Translations under genes and position numbers: made by a program
Notes under the pieces: model-generated
Database searches by the model: none
The model's input: the letters and a program-made list of their open reading frames with translations, nothing else
What the model was told of the DNA's origin: nothing
In this document: positions 51,247 through 62,600 of the stretch, piece by piece
Position numbering within the stretch: position 1 is the stretch's first letter
Layout of the letters: the number at the start of each line of letters is the position of its first letter
Assembly: GCF_900112395.1 (NCBI RefSeq)
Contig: NZ_FOLN01000013.1
Span: forward strand, 62,001 to 126,000
Reading direction: 5' to 3'
DNA length: 64,000 bases
DNA from: Algibacter lectus
GTDB lineage: Bacteria; Bacteroidota; Bacteroidia; Flavobacteriales; Flavobacteriaceae

Positions 51247-52434
51247 ATGGCAAAGGCAACTTTTGATCGTTCAAAACCACACTTAAACATTGGTACAATT
51301 GGACACGTAGATCACGGTAAAACAACTTTAACTGCTGCTATTACTAAAGTATTAGCTGATGCAGGTTATTCTGAGGCAAAATCATTTGATCAAATTGATA
51401 ATGCTCCTGAAGAAAAAGAAAGAGGTATAACAATTAATACATCTCACGTAGAGTATGCAACATTAAACCGTCATTACGCTCACGTTGACTGTCCAGGTCA
51501 CGCGGATTACGTAAAGAACATGGTAACTGGTGCTGCACAAATGGATGGTGCTATCTTAGTAGTTGCGGCTACAGATGGTCCAATGCCACAAACTCGTGAG
51601 CACATCTTATTAGGACGTCAGGTAGGTATTCCTCGTATCGTTGTATTCATGAACAAAGTGGATATGGTTGATGATGAAGAATTAATCGAATTAGTAGACA
51701 TGGAAGTTAGAGATTTATTATCTTTCTATGAGTACGATGGAGATAACGGACCTGTAATCGCTGGTTCTGCTTTAGGTGCACTTAACGGTGAACAAAAGTG
51801 GGTTGATACTGTATTAGAATTAATGCAAGCTTGTGATGACTGGATCGAAGAGCCATTAAGAGAAGTTGATAAAGATTTCTTAATGCCTATCGAGGATGTA
51901 TTCTCTATTACTGGTCGTGGTACTGTTGCTACTGGTCGTATTGAAACTGGTATTGCAAATACAGGAGATCCTGTAGAAATCATTGGTATGGGTGCTGAGA
52001 AATTAACATCTACTATCACAGGTATCGAAATGTTCCGTCAAATATTAGATAGAGGTGAAGCTGGAGATAACGCTGGTATCTTATTAAGAGGTATTGAGAA
52101 ATCTCAAATCTCTAGAGGTATGGTAATCGTTAAGCCAGGGTCTGTAACACCACACTCTAAATTTAAGGCTGAGGTTTATATCCTTAAGAAAGAAGAAGGT
52201 GGACGTCACACTCCATTCCATAATAACTACCGTCCTCAGTTCTACGTACGTACAACTGATGTAACTGGAAACATTGCGCTTCCTGATGGTGTTGAAATGG
52301 TTATGCCAGGAGACAACTTAACTATTACTGTTGAATTGATTAACACAATTGCAATGAACGTAGGTTTACGTTTCGCTATCCGTGAAGGTGGTAGAACAGT
52401 TGGTGCTGGTCAGGTAACTGAAATTTTAGACTAA
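51247..52434 (+). CDS. tuf: Elongation factor Tu
   Basis: 395 residues, normal length. G1 GHVDHGKT at residues 19-26, DCPGHADY at 81-88, NKVD at 136-139, then the beta-barrel domains with the C-terminal [14 protein letters not shown]. It delivers aminoacyl-tRNAs to the ribosome. Embedded in a tRNA cluster (Thr, Tyr, Gly, Thr before; Trp after), the usual Bacteroidota arrangement; the transcript probably starts at 50553 and the tRNAs are cut out of it. The kirromycin-binding region shows no obvious oddity. Confidence 0.98.
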   Translation: MAKATFDRSKPHLNIGTIGHVDHGKTTLTAAITKVLADAGYSEAKSFDQIDNAPEEKERGITINTSHVEYATLNRHYAHVDCPGHADYVKNMVTGAAQMDGAILVVAATDGPMPQTREHILLGRQVGIPRIVVFMNKVDMVDDEELIELVDMEVRDLLSFYEYDGDNGPVIAGSALGALNGEQKWVDTVLELMQACDDWIEEPLREVDKDFLMPIEDVFSITGRGTVATGRIETGIANTGDPVEIIGMGAEKLTSTITGIEMFRQILDRGEAGDNAGILLRGIEKSQISRGMVIVKPGSVTPHSKFKAEVYILKKEEGGRHTPFHNNYRPQFYVRTTDVTGNIALPDGVEMVMPGDNLTITVELINTIAMNVGLRFAIREGGRTVGAGQVTEILD

Positions 52435-52461
52435 TATAGTCCAAAGCATATAAAGAAGTTG

Positions 52462-52484
52462 AGGTATTCCTTTTTGGAATACCT
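52462..52484 (+). terminator. Hairpin between tuf and tRNA-Trp
   Basis: AGGTATTCC (52462-52470) with GGAATACCT (52476-52484) and a TTTTT loop; the tail (TGACTTTAT) is only moderately T-rich. Probably a partial terminator or a processing signal, since tRNA-Trp and secE follow closely. Confidence 0.55.
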
Positions 52485-52495
52485 TGACTTTATTT

Positions 52496-52568
52496 ACGGG
52501 CGTAGCTCAGTTGGTAGAGCACTGGTCTCCAAAACCAGGTGTCGGGAGTTCGAGTCTCTCCGCCCGTG
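52496..52568 (+). tRNA. tRNA-Trp (CCA anticodon)
   Basis: 73 bases. Acceptor ACGGGCG/CGCCCGT; anticodon loop CTCCAAA with CCA; T-loop GTTCGAG. Located between tuf and secE as in most bacteria of this group. Confidence 0.96.
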
Positions 52569-52646
52569 CAAAATATTAGAGATTAATAAATCTCAATGAA
52601 GTGTTTACACTAAGCATCTTTTTAGGTGTTGTAAAAAAAAGTAAAA

Positions 52647-52841
52647 ATGGCTGGATTTGTAAATTATATAAAAGAATCATTTGGAGAACTTAAAAACAAT
52701 GTAAGTTGGCCAACATGGGCAGAAGCTCAAAGTTTAACTATTTTGGTTGCTGTGTTTTCAATTATATTCTCTCTTGCAATATGGGGAGTAGATACAGTAT
52801 TTAGTAATGTTATATCATTTTACTTTGATCTAATTAAATAA
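52647..52841 (+). CDS. secE: Preprotein translocase subunit SecE
   Basis: 64 residues. The start FVNYIKESFGELKNNVSWPTWAEA, with the conserved amphipathic helix and the VSWPT motif, and a single membrane helix (LTILVAVFSIIFSLAIWGVD), fit single-span SecE. It clamps the SecY channel. Nine bases before nusG. Confidence 0.95.
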   Translation: MAGFVNYIKESFGELKNNVSWPTWAEAQSLTILVAVFSIIFSLAIWGVDTVFSNVISFYFDLIK

Positions 52842-52850
52842 AAAAAAATT

Positions 52851-53405
52851 ATGTCTGAAGTAAGTGAGAAAAAATGGTACGTAGTTCGTGCTGTAAGTGG
52901 TCAAGAGAACAAAATTAAGACATATATCGAGAATGAAATTGCTCGTTTAGGTCTTACTGATTATGTAGACCAAGTATTAGTACCTACAGAACGTGTTATC
53001 CAAATCCGTAATGGAAAAAAAATCCATAAAGAAAAAGTATTCTTCCCAGGATACATTATGGTACAAGCAAATTTAACAGGTGAAGTTCCTCATATTATTC
53101 GTTCAGTAACAAATGTTATTGGGTTTTTAGGAGAAACAAAAGGAGGAGATCCTGTGCCATTGAGACAGTCTGAAGTAAACAGAATGTTAGGTAAGGTTGA
53201 TGAGTTGGCTGTTGAAGAAAGTTCTGTAGTAGCAATACCATACACAAAAGGAGAAACTGTTAAAGTAATTGACGGTCCTTTTAATGGATTTGATGGAACT
53301 ATCGAAAACATAAATGAAGAAAAGCGTAAGCTTGAAGTAATGGTGAAAATCTTCGGAAGAAAAACACCATTAGAGTTAAGCTATATGCAAGTTGAAAAAG
53401 TATAA
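52851..53405 (+). CDS. nusG: Transcription termination/antitermination factor NusG
   Basis: 184 residues. NGN domain: KWYVVRAVSGQENKIKTYIE and VFFPGYIMVQ; C-terminal KOW domain around GETVKVIDGPFNGFDGTIEN. It couples RNA polymerase to Rho and to the ribosome. Normal length. Next gene is rplK, with an attenuator-like hairpin between. Confidence 0.97.
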   Translation: MSEVSEKKWYVVRAVSGQENKIKTYIENEIARLGLTDYVDQVLVPTERVIQIRNGKKIHKEKVFFPGYIMVQANLTGEVPHIIRSVTNVIGFLGETKGGDPVPLRQSEVNRMLGKVDELAVEESSVVAIPYTKGETVKVIDGPFNGFDGTIENINEEKRKLEVMVKIFGRKTPLELSYMQVEKV

Positions 53406-53428
53406 CAGTGTTACATTAAGATAGATTA

Positions 53429-53458
53429 AACGTCTCGCTTCCAAAAGAGAGGTTTTTT
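53429..53458 (+). terminator. Attenuator-like hairpin between nusG and rplK
   Basis: AACGTCTC (53429-53436) with GAGAGGTT (53447-53454), one mismatch, then a short T run. It is placed where ribosomal-protein operon leaders carry control hairpins; partial termination is inferred. Confidence 0.5.
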
Positions 53459-53476
53459 CGAATTAAATTATTAAAA

Positions 53477-53914
53477 ATGGCAAAAGAATTAAGTAAAGTA
53501 GTTAAGTTACAAGTTCGGGGAGGTGCTGCGAATCCGTCGCCACCGGTTGGACCCGCTTTAGGAGCCGCTGGTGTTAACATCATGGAGTTCTGTAAGCAAT
53601 TCAATGCTAGAACCCAAGATAAAGCTGGTAAAGTATTACCAGTTGTTATATCTGTTTACAAAGACAAATCATTTGACTTTGTAATTAAAACTCCTCCAGC
53701 AGCAGTCCAGTTAATGGAAGCAGCTAAGTTGAAGAAGGGTTCTGGAGAGCCAAACCGTAAAAAAGTAGCTAAAGTATCTTGGGATCAGGTTAAAACTATC
53801 GCTGAAGATAAAATGGTAGATTTAAATGCATTTACTATTGAGTCTGCAATGAAAATGATAGCTGGAACTGCAAGATCGATGGGAATAACTGTAACAGGGC
53901 AATTCCCTAATTAA
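53477..53914 (+). CDS. rplK: 50S ribosomal protein uL11
   Basis: 145 residues. Proline-rich N-terminal region ([32 protein letters not shown]) and the C-terminal rRNA-binding part with KSMGITVTG-like end ([11 protein letters not shown]). It binds the GTPase centre of 23S rRNA. First gene of the rplKAJL-rpoBC string. Confidence 0.98.
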   Translation: MAKELSKVVKLQVRGGAANPSPPVGPALGAAGVNIMEFCKQFNARTQDKAGKVLPVVISVYKDKSFDFVIKTPPAAVQLMEAAKLKKGSGEPNRKKVAKVSWDQVKTIAEDKMVDLNAFTIESAMKMIAGTARSMGITVTGQFPN

Positions 53915-53934
53915 TCTATTAAAGACATTAGAAA

Positions 53935-54624
53935 ATGGCAAGATTAACAAAAAAGCAAAAAGAGGCTTTAGCAAAAATTGAAAAAGGGAAAGTTTATTCT
54001 CTTAATGAAGCATCTGCATTAGTAAAAGAAATTTCTAATACAAAGTTTGATGCATCAGTTGACTTAGCAGTACGTTTAGGAGTAGATCCGCGTAAAGCTA
54101 ACCAGATGGTGAGAGGTGTTGTTTCACTTCCTCATGGTACTGGTAAAGATGTAAAAGTATTAGCATTAGTAACACCAGATAAAGAAGCCGAAGCAAAAGA
54201 AGCTGGAGCTGATTACGTAGGTTTAGACGAGTATCTTGATAAAATCAAGAGCGGTTGGACAGACGTTGATGTAATTATCACTATGCCAAGTGTTATGGGC
54301 AAATTAGGTCCTTTAGGACGTGTATTGGGCCCACGTGGTTTAATGCCTAACCCAAAAACAGGTACAGTAACTATGGATGTAGCAAAAGCTGTAACAGAAG
54401 TAAAAGCAGGTAAAATTGACTTTAAAGTTGATAAAACTGGTATTGTACACGCTGCTATTGGTAAAGCATCTTTTAGTGCTGATAAAATTGCAGGTAATGC
54501 AAATGAATTATTAACAACTTTAATGAAACTAAAACCAACAGCTTCTAAAGGTGTTTATGTAAAGAGCATATTTATGTCTTCTACAATGAGCCCAAGTATC
54601 GCTGTTGATCCTAAAATTGGTTAA
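53935..54624 (+). CDS. rplA: 50S ribosomal protein uL1
   Basis: 229 residues, normal length. Start [20 protein letters not shown], signature [16 protein letters not shown], and [16 protein letters not shown] near the end. In many bacteria L1 represses the L11 operon by binding a site in its message. Twenty bases after rplK. Confidence 0.97.
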   Translation: MARLTKKQKEALAKIEKGKVYSLNEASALVKEISNTKFDASVDLAVRLGVDPRKANQMVRGVVSLPHGTGKDVKVLALVTPDKEAEAKEAGADYVGLDEYLDKIKSGWTDVDVIITMPSVMGKLGPLGRVLGPRGLMPNPKTGTVTMDVAKAVTEVKAGKIDFKVDKTGIVHAAIGKASFSADKIAGNANELLTTLMKLKPTASKGVYVKSIFMSSTMSPSIAVDPKIG

Positions 54625-54643
54625 TTAAGTTAAAACTTTTATT

Positions 54644-55165
54644 ATGACAAGAGAAGAAAAATCACAAGTAATTGAGGAGTTAACTGCAGAATTAGCTAAC
54701 AATGCAAATATCTATTTAGCTGATATTTCAGGATTAAATGCAGATACTACTTCAAATTTACGTCGTGCTTGTTTTAAAGCAAACGTAAAATTAGCAGTTG
54801 TTAAAAATACATTACTTGAGAAAGCAATGGAAGCATCTGAAAGAGATTTCGGAAACCTTCCTTCTGTATTAAAAGGAAATACATCTGTGATGTATTCTGA
54901 AACAGGTAACGTACCAGCGAAGCTTATTAAAACATTCCGTAAGAAATCTGATAAGCCTTTATTAAAAGGTGCATTTATTGAGGAAGCTGTTTATATTGGC
55001 GATGATCAATTAGACATGTTAGTTGATATCAAGTCTAAAGAAGAGTTATTAGGAGAGATTGTTGGATTATTACAATCACCTGCTAAAAACGTTATTTCAG
55101 CACTTAAATCAGGTGGTGGGACAATAGCTGGACTTATAAAAACACTTTCTGAGAGATCAGAGTAG
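54644..55165 (+). CDS. rplJ: 50S ribosomal protein uL10
   Basis: 173 residues. N-terminal TREEKSQVIEELTAELANN, NLRRACFKANVKLAVVKNTLLEKA and the C-terminal helix for binding L7/L12 dimers. L10 with L12 can repress its own operon. Nineteen bases after rplA. Confidence 0.96.
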   Translation: MTREEKSQVIEELTAELANNANIYLADISGLNADTTSNLRRACFKANVKLAVVKNTLLEKAMEASERDFGNLPSVLKGNTSVMYSETGNVPAKLIKTFRKKSDKPLLKGAFIEEAVYIGDDQLDMLVDIKSKEELLGEIVGLLQSPAKNVISALKSGGGTIAGLIKTLSERSE

Positions 55166-55228
55166 TATTAAATAGTACGCACTTTATTACATTATATTAT
55201 TATTAAAATTTATTAAAACGATAGAAAA

Positions 55229-55603
55229 ATGGCAGATTTAAAAGATTTCGCAGAACAATTAGTTAACCTTACTGTAAAAGAAGTAAATGAGTTAGCAACT
55301 ATATTAAAAGATGAGTATGGTATCGAGCCTGCTGCTGCTGCTGCAGTTGCTGTTGCTGGTCCTGCTGGTGGTGGAGAAGCTGAAGAAGCTCAAACTGAAT
55401 TTGATGTTATTTTAAAGGCTGCAGGTAGCTCTAAGTTAGCTGTTGTAAAATTAGTTAAAGAATTAACTGGTTTAGGTTTAAAAGAAGCTAAAGGTTTAGT
55501 TGACGATGCACCAAGTGCAGTTAAAGAAGGTGTATCTAAAGACGAAGCTGAAGCTTTAAAAGTATCTTTAGAAGAAGCTGGAGCAGAGGTTGAGTTAAAG
55601 TAA
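55229..55603 (+). CDS. rplL: 50S ribosomal protein bL12
   Basis: 124 residues. N-terminal dimerisation domain ([20 protein letters not shown]), alanine-rich hinge, and the C-terminal domain [19 protein letters not shown] with [15 protein letters not shown]. Multiple copies form the ribosomal stalk that recruits translational GTPases. Two hairpins separate it from rpoB. Confidence 0.97.
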   Translation: MADLKDFAEQLVNLTVKEVNELATILKDEYGIEPAAAAAVAVAGPAGGGEAEEAQTEFDVILKAAGSSKLAVVKLVKELTGLGLKEAKGLVDDAPSAVKEGVSKDEAEALKVSLEEAGAEVELK

Positions 55604-55626
55604 GCTTAACATCTCAAGAACATAAC

Positions 55627-55663
55627 GGTTTAGGTCTGGAGCACACGCTACCAGACCTAGACC
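55627..55663 (+). terminator. First hairpin of the rplL-rpoB gap
   Basis: GGTTTAGGTCTGG (55627-55639) with CCAGACCTAGACC (55651-55663): 13 pairs including one G-U. It ends 24 bases after rplL begins its untranslated stretch and is followed by ATTTTGTG, a weak tail. A candidate for the partial attenuation that lowers rpoBC relative to ribosomal proteins. Confidence 0.65.
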
Positions 55664-55702
55664 ATTTTGTGTATAATAGTATTTATACCAAAAGCAATAC
55701 CC

Positions 55703-55733
55703 AAAACAACTCAAATTATTTGACTTGTTTTTT
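55703..55733 (+). terminator. Second hairpin of the rplL-rpoB gap
   Basis: AAAACAACTCAAAT (55703-55716) with ATTTGACTTGTTTT (55718-55731), one mismatch, followed by TT and G. Terminator-like on the plus strand. Together with the first hairpin it forms a two-step barrier before rpoB. Confidence 0.6.
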
Positions 55734-55794
55734 GCAGTTTAATTAGTGTTTTAAAGCACTATCATTATTTTTTTAATCATAATTCCGTCCATTG

Positions 55795-58700
55795 ATGTTG
55801 TCAACACAAGCTGAAAGATTAAATTTCTCGTCTATTGTAAATAAGACAGATTATCCTGACTTTTTGGATATTCAGATAAAATCTTTTCAAGATTTTTTCC
55901 AATTAGAGACAAAATCTGAAGAAAGAGGTGATGAAGGTTTATACAATACCTTCATGGAAAACTTTCCTATCACCGATTCTCGTAATCAATTCGTTTTAGA
56001 ATTTTTAGATTACTTCGTAGATCCACCAAGATATGCTATTGAAGAGTGTATTGAGCGTGGTTTAACATATAGCGTTCCGCTTAAAGCTAGGTTAAAGTTA
56101 TATTGTACCGATCCTGAACACGAAGATTTTGAAACTATTGTTCAAGATGTTTATTTAGGAACTATTCCTTACATGACACCTTCTGGTACTTTCTGTATCA
56201 ACGGTGCCGAGCGTGTAGTTGTATCTCAGTTACACCGTTCACCTGGTGTATTCTTCGGTCAATCTTTTCATGCTAATGGAACAAAATTATATTCAGCAAG
56301 GGTTATACCATTCAAAGGATCATGGATTGAGTTTGCTACCGACATCAACCAAGTGATGTACGCATACATTGATAGAAAGAAGAAATTACCTGTTACAACG
56401 CTTTTCCGTGCTATCGGTTTTGAGCGTGATAAAGATATTTTAGAGATTTTCGACTTAGCTGAAGAGGTTAAAGTATCGAAATCTGGATTAAAGAAGTACT
56501 TAGGAAGAAAATTAGCAGCTCGTGTTTTAAATACGTGGCATGAGGATTTTGTTGATGAAGATACTGGTGAAGTAGTATCAATTGAGCGTAACGAGATTGT
56601 GCTTGATCGTGATACTATTTTAGACAAAGACAACATAGAAGAAATTCTTGAAGTTGATGTTAAAACTGTTCTTTTACATAAAGAAAGTAATGAGCAAGGT
56701 GATTACGCCATTATTCATAACACACTTCAAAAAGATCCAACAAACTCTGAAAAAGAGGCTGTTGAACATATATATAGACAATTACGTAATGCTGAGCCGC
56801 CAGATGAGGAAACTGCTCGTGGAATAATTGATAAATTATTCTTCTCAGACCAACGTTATTCTTTAGGAGAAGTTGGGCGTTACAGAATGAACAAAAAATT
56901 ACAGTTGGATATCGGTATGGATAAGCAAGTGCTTACCAAAGAAGATATTATAACTATTATAAAATACTTAATCGAGCTTATTAACTCTAAAGCAGAGATT
57001 GATGATATTGATCACTTATCTAACCGTCGTGTACGTACAGTTGGTGAGCAGTTATCTTCTCAATTTGGTGTTGGTTTAGCACGTATGGCTCGTACTATTC
57101 GTGAGCGTATGAACGTTCGTGATAACGAGGTATTTACACCTATAGATTTAATTAATGCTAAGACATTATCGTCTGTTATTAATTCTTTCTTCGGTACAAA
57201 CCAGTTATCTCAATTTATGGATCAAACCAATCCATTAGCTGAGATTACACATAAGCGTCGTTTATCGGCTCTTGGACCAGGTGGTCTTTCGAGAGAGAGA
57301 GCAGGGTTCGAGGTTCGTGATGTTCACTATACACACTACGGCCGTTTATGTCCAATTGAAACTCCTGAGGGACCAAATATTGGTCTTATTTCTTCACTTT
57401 CAGTATTTGCTAAAGTGAACTCAATGGGATTCATTGAAACGCCATATAGAAAAGTAACTGATGGTGTCGTTGATATTGTTAACGAACCGACTTATTTAAG
57501 TGCGGAAGAAGAAGAAGAAAAATTAATCGCACAAGCAACTGTAAAGGTTGATGAAAACGGTAAAATTTTACATGATAAGGTAATTGCACGTATGGAAGGT
57601 GACTTCCCTGTTATCGAGCCATCAAGGTTAGATTATACAGATGTAGCACCAAACCAAATTTCGTCTATCTCAGCTTCTTTAATTCCTTTCTTAGAGCATG
57701 ATGATGCGAATAGAGCACTGATGGGATCTAACATGATGCGTCAAGCAGTACCTTTATTAAGAGTAGATGCTCCAATTGTTGGTACAGGTTTAGAGCGTCA
57801 AGTAGCTTCAGATTCTCGTGTTTTAATTAACGCAGAAGGAAGGGGTGAAGTTCTTTATGTTGATGCTAATGAAATTAAAATTAGATACGACCGTACTGAA
57901 GATGAAGCTAAAGTAAGTTTCGATAGTGATATCAAGACTTATAAATTGGTGAAATTCCGTAAAACGAATCAAGGTACTTCTATCAACCTTAAACCAATTG
58001 TGGTTAAAGGTGATATTGTTGCTAAAGGTCAAGTTTTATGTGAAGGTTATGCAACTCAAAAAGGTGAATTAGCTCTTGGTAGAAATATGAAAGTAGCCTT
58101 TATGCCTTGGAAAGGGTATAACTTTGAGGATGCCATTGTAATTTCAGAAAAGGTTGTTCGTGAAGATATATTTACATCTATTCATATTGATGAGTATTCT
58201 TTAGATGTTAGAGATACAAAATTAGGTAACGAAGAGTTAACTAATGATATTCCTAACGTTTCAGAAGAAGCTACTAAAGATTTAGATGAAAACGGAATGA
58301 TTCGTATTGGAGCAGAGGTTAAACCTGGTGATATCTTAATTGGTAAAATTACACCAAAAGGGGAATCTGACCCAACTCCAGAAGAAAAATTATTGCGTGC
58401 TATCTTTGGTGATAAAGCTGGTGATGTTAAAGATGCGTCGTTAAAAGCGTCTCCTTCATTACATGGTGTTGTTATCGAGAAGAAATTATTTGCAAGAGCG
58501 GTAAAAGATAAGCGTAAAAGAGCTCAGGATAAAGATGATATCTTAGCTTTAGAAGCACAATACGATAGAAAGTTTGAAGATTTAAAAGATGTTTTAATCG
58601 AAAAGCTTTTCAATATAGTAAATGGAAAAACCGCTCAAGGTATTTTTAATGATTTAGGTGAAGAAGTATTACCAAAAGGTAAAAAATTCACGCTTAAAAT

Positions 58701-59607
58701 GTTAAATGCTGTTGATGATTATGCGCATTTAGTGTCTGGAAAATGGACAACTGATGAGCACACAAATACATTAGTTGCCGATTTAATTCACAACTATAAA
58801 ATTAAAGAGAACGATTTACAAGGATCTTTACGTCGTGAGAAGTTTACCATTTCTGTAGGTGATGAGTTACCAGCAGGAATTATCAAACTAGCTAAAGTTT
58901 ACATCGCTAAAAAGCGTAAACTTAAAGTAGGTGATAAAATGGCAGGACGTCACGGTAACAAAGGTATTGTTGCTCGTATCGTTCGTCAAGAAGATATGCC
59001 ATTCTTAGAAGATGGAACGCCAGTTGATATTGTATTAAATCCATTAGGTGTACCGTCTCGTATGAATATTGGTCAAATTTATGAAACAGTTCTTGGATGG
59101 GCTGGTCAAAAATTAGGTCGTACTTATGCAACGCCAATCTTTGATGGTGCAACTATAGAACAAATTAACGGATTTACAGATGAAGCTGGAATTCCAAGAT
59201 ACGGACATACTTATTTATATGACGGTGGAACAGGTAAGCGTTTCGATCAACCAGCAACAGTTGGTGTGATTTACATGCTTAAACTTGGTCACATGGTTGA
59301 TGATAAGATGCACGCACGTTCTATTGGACCTTACTCATTAATTACGCAACAACCATTAGGTGGTAAAGCACAATTTGGTGGTCAACGTTTTGGTGAGATG
59401 GAAGTTTGGGCACTTGAGGCTTATGGAGCATCAAGCACCTTACGAGAAATTTTAACTGTAAAATCTGATGATGTTATTGGTAGAGCCAAAACTTACGAAG
59501 CTATCGTAAAAGGAGAACCAATGCCAGATCCAGGATTACCAGAATCATTCAATGTATTAATGCATGAATTGAAAGGTTTAGGATTGGATATCAGATTAGA
59601 AGAGTAA
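55795..59607 (+). CDS. rpoB: DNA-directed RNA polymerase subunit beta
   Basis: 1270 residues from the ATG at 55795; an in-frame TTG one codon earlier is unlikely. Landmarks: the rifampicin region [18 protein letters not shown] (residues 472-489), with D476, H486 and S491 in their wild-type states; the active-site helper [17 protein letters not shown]; and the C-terminal clamp with [20 protein letters not shown]. Followed by rpoC after 92 bases. Residues at the classic resistance positions are of the susceptible type. Confidence 0.98.
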   Translation: MLSTQAERLNFSSIVNKTDYPDFLDIQIKSFQDFFQLETKSEERGDEGLYNTFMENFPITDSRNQFVLEFLDYFVDPPRYAIEECIERGLTYSVPLKARLKLYCTDPEHEDFETIVQDVYLGTIPYMTPSGTFCINGAERVVVSQLHRSPGVFFGQSFHANGTKLYSARVIPFKGSWIEFATDINQVMYAYIDRKKKLPVTTLFRAIGFERDKDILEIFDLAEEVKVSKSGLKKYLGRKLAARVLNTWHEDFVDEDTGEVVSIERNEIVLDRDTILDKDNIEEILEVDVKTVLLHKESNEQGDYAIIHNTLQKDPTNSEKEAVEHIYRQLRNAEPPDEETARGIIDKLFFSDQRYSLGEVGRYRMNKKLQLDIGMDKQVLTKEDIITIIKYLIELINSKAEIDDIDHLSNRRVRTVGEQLSSQFGVGLARMARTIRERMNVRDNEVFTPIDLINAKTLSSVINSFFGTNQLSQFMDQTNPLAEITHKRRLSALGPGGLSRERAGFEVRDVHYTHYGRLCPIETPEGPNIGLISSLSVFAKVNSMGFIETPYRKVTDGVVDIVNEPTYLSAEEEEEKLIAQATVKVDENGKILHDKVIARMEGDFPVIEPSRLDYTDVAPNQISSISASLIPFLEHDDANRALMGSNMMRQAVPLLRVDAPIVGTGLERQVASDSRVLINAEGRGEVLYVDANEIKIRYDRTEDEAKVSFDSDIKTYKLVKFRKTNQGTSINLKPIVVKGDIVAKGQVLCEGYATQKGELALGRNMKVAFMPWKGYNFEDAIVISEKVVREDIFTSIHIDEYSLDVRDTKLGNEELTNDIPNVSEEATKDLDENGMIRIGAEVKPGDILIGKITPKGESDPTPEEKLLRAIFGDKAGDVKDASLKASPSLHGVVIEKKLFARAVKDKRKRAQDKDDILALEAQYDRKFEDLKDVLIEKLFNIVNGKTAQGIFNDLGEEVLPKGKKFTLKMLNAVDDYAHLVSGKWTTDEHTNTLVADLIHNYKIKENDLQGSLRREKFTISVGDELPAGIIKLAKVYIAKKRKLKVGDKMAGRHGNKGIVARIVRQEDMPFLEDGTPVDIVLNPLGVPSRMNIGQIYETVLGWAGQKLGRTYATPIFDGATIEQINGFTDEAGIPRYGHTYLYDGGTGKRFDQPATVGVIYMLKLGHMVDDKMHARSIGPYSLITQQPLGGKAQFGGQRFGEMEVWALEAYGASSTLREILTVKSDDVIGRAKTYEAIVKGEPMPDPGLPESFNVLMHELKGLGLDIRLEE

Positions 59608-59627
59608 AAAAATAGTTGGCAGTTAAC

Positions 59628-59671
59628 AGTCAACATTAAATAGACTATTTTTAGACTAAATAATGTTGACT
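59628..59671. repeat. Hairpin-forming repeat in the rpoB-rpoC gap
   Basis: AGTCAACATTA (59628-59638) with TAATGTTGACT (59661-59671), 11 perfect pairs and a 22-base loop. It is preceded by TTGGCAGTTAAC, reminiscent of TTGGCAGT-type dispersed repeats of flavobacteria (from memory). It would lie in the rpoBC message. Confidence 0.55.
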
Positions 59672-59699
59672 GAGAACTCAAACTGAAGACTTAAAAAAC

Positions 59700-62600
59700 A
59701 TGGCAAGAAAACAAGATAAGAATACAGTAAAGAGGTTTAATAAAATCTCAATTGGTTTAGCATCACCAGAATCTATTTTAGCAGAATCTAGAGGTGAGGT
59801 TTTAAAACCAGAAACTATCAATTATCGTACGCACAAACCAGAAAGAGATGGTTTGTTCTGTGAGCGTATCTTCGGTCCTGTAAAGGATTATGAGTGTGCT
59901 TGTGGTAAATATAAAAGAATACGTTACAAAGGGATTGTTTGTGACCGTTGTGGTGTAGAAGTAACAGAAAAGAAAGTACGTAGAGATAGAGTAGGGCACA
60001 TTAACTTAGTGGTTCCTGTAGCTCATATCTGGTACTTCCGTTCTTTACCAAACAAAATTGGATATTTATTAGGATTACCATCTAAGAAGTTAGATATGAT
60101 TATTTACTACGAACGTTATGTAGTAATTCAACCAGGTAATGCTAAAAATGAAGAAGGTGAACCATTGCAAAAAATGGATTTCCTTACGGAAGAAGAATAC
60201 TTAAATGTTCTTGAGTCACTTCCGCAAGATAATCAGTATTTAGATGATGAAGACCCTAACAAGTTTTTAGCTAAAATGGGGGCTGAGTGTTTAATCGATT
60301 TATTAGCGCGTATTGATTTACAAGCTTTATCATATGAATTACGTCATAAAGCAAATACTGAAACGTCTAAACAACGTAAAACAGAAGCTTTAAAGCGTTT
60401 ACAAGTTGTTGGAGCCTTAAGAGATTCTAATAAAAATAGAGAAAATCGTCCAGAATGGATGATTATGAAGGTTGTGCCAATTATCCCGCCAGAATTACGT
60501 CCTTTAGTGCCGTTAGATGGTGGTCGTTTTGCAACTTCAGATTTAAATGATTTATACCGTCGTGTAATTATTCGTAACAATCGTCTTAAAAGATTAGTTG
60601 AGATAAAAGCACCAGAAGTAATTTTACGTAATGAAAAACGTATGCTACAGGAATCTGTAGATTCGTTATTTGATAATACACGTAAATCATCTGCTGTAAA
60701 AACGGATTCTAATAGACCATTAAAATCATTATCCGATTCATTAAAAGGTAAGCAAGGACGTTTCCGTCAAAACTTACTTGGTAAGCGTGTTGATTATTCT
60801 GCACGTTCGGTAATTGTTGTTGGACCAGAATTAAAATTACACGAATGTGGATTGCCAAAGAATATGGCGGCAGAGCTTTACAAACCTTTCGTAATTAGAA
60901 AACTAATTGAAAGAGGTATTGTAAAAACTGTAAAATCTGCAAAGAAAATTATAGATAAAAGAGAACCAGTGGTTTGGGATATCTTGGAAAATGTTCTTAA
61001 AGGACATCCAGTATTATTAAACCGTGCGCCTACGTTACACCGTTTGGGTATACAAGCGTTTCAACCTACGTTAATCGAAGGTAAAGCGATTCAATTACAC
61101 CCATTAGTATGTACGGCATTTAATGCCGATTTTGATGGTGATCAAATGGCGGTGCATTTACCACTTGGACCAGAAGCTATTTTAGAATGTCAGTTATTAA
61201 TGTTGGCATCTCACAATATCTTAAATCCAGCAAATGGTTCGCCAGTAACAGTACCTTCTCAGGATATGGTACTTGGTCTGTACTACATGACCAAGCTACG
61301 TACGTCTACACCAGAAGTGAAAATTAAAGGTGAAGGTTTAACTTTTTATTCTCCAGAAGAAGTAGAAATTGCTTTTAATGAAGAAAGAGTAGACTTGAAT
61401 GCTGGTATTAAAGTTAGAACCATCGACATTAATGAAGATGGTAAACTTGATAAAATGATTATTGAGACTACTGTAGGTCGTGTATTATTTAACCAACACG
61501 TACCACAGTCAGCTGGATATATAAACCAAGTATTAACTAAGAAATCTTTAAGAGATATTATTGGTGATATTTTAAAAGCAACTTCTGTTCCTGAAACGGC
61601 TGATTTCTTAGATGCGATTAGAACGTTAGGATTTAAGTTTGCATTCCAAGGTGGTCTATCTTTCAGTTTAGGTGATATTATTATTCCACCTGAAAAACAA
61701 TCAATGATTGATAAGGCTAACACGTTAGTTGAAGGTATTACAGGTAACTATAACATGGGACTTATTACTAACAACGAACGTTACAACCAAGTTATTGATA
61801 TTTGGACTTCAACAAATGCTGAATTGACAGAATTGTCAATGAAACGTATTAGAGAAGATCAACAAGGATTCAACTCGGTGTTTATGATGCTTGACTCTGG
61901 AGCAAGGGGATCTAAAGAACAGATTCGTCAGCTTACAGGTATGCGTGGATTAATGGCGAAACCTAAAAAATCTACAGCAGGTGGTGGATCTATTATTGAA
62001 AATCCAATTCTTTCTAACTTTAAAGAAGGTCTTTCAATTTTAGAATACTTTATCTCTACTCACGGTGCTCGTAAAGGTCTTGCGGATACGGCTCTTAAAA
62101 CCGCGGATGCAGGTTACTTAACACGTCGTTTAGTAGATGTTTCTCAAGATGTTATTATTAACACTGAAGATTGTGGAACATTAAGAGGTGTAGAAGTTGA
62201 ACCATTGAAGAAAAATGATGAAGTTGTTGAGACTTTAGAAGAAAGAATCGTTGGTCGTGTATCTTTAAATGATGTTTATAATCCATTAACAGAAGAGTTG
62301 TTAGTTTCAGCTGGTCAGTTAATTGAAGATGATATAGCTAAAATCATTCAAGCATCTCCAATTGAGAGTGTAGAGGTACGTTCTGCATTAAGTTGTGAGG
62401 CTTTAAAGGGTATTTGTGCTAAATGTTACGGACGTAACTTAGCTACCGGAAAAATGGTACAACGTGGTGAAGCTGTAGGTGTAGTTGCTGCACAATCTAT
62501 TGGTGAACCAGGTACACAGTTAACATTACGTACATTCCACGTAGGTGGTATTGCAGGTAACATTTCAGAAGAAAATAAGTTAATTGTTAAGTTTGATGGT

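Noticed and set aside
61346-61723. 125-residue minus-strand open frame inside rpoC
   Set aside because: rpoC reads through the whole stretch with conserved zinc and active-site motifs; this is its shadow.
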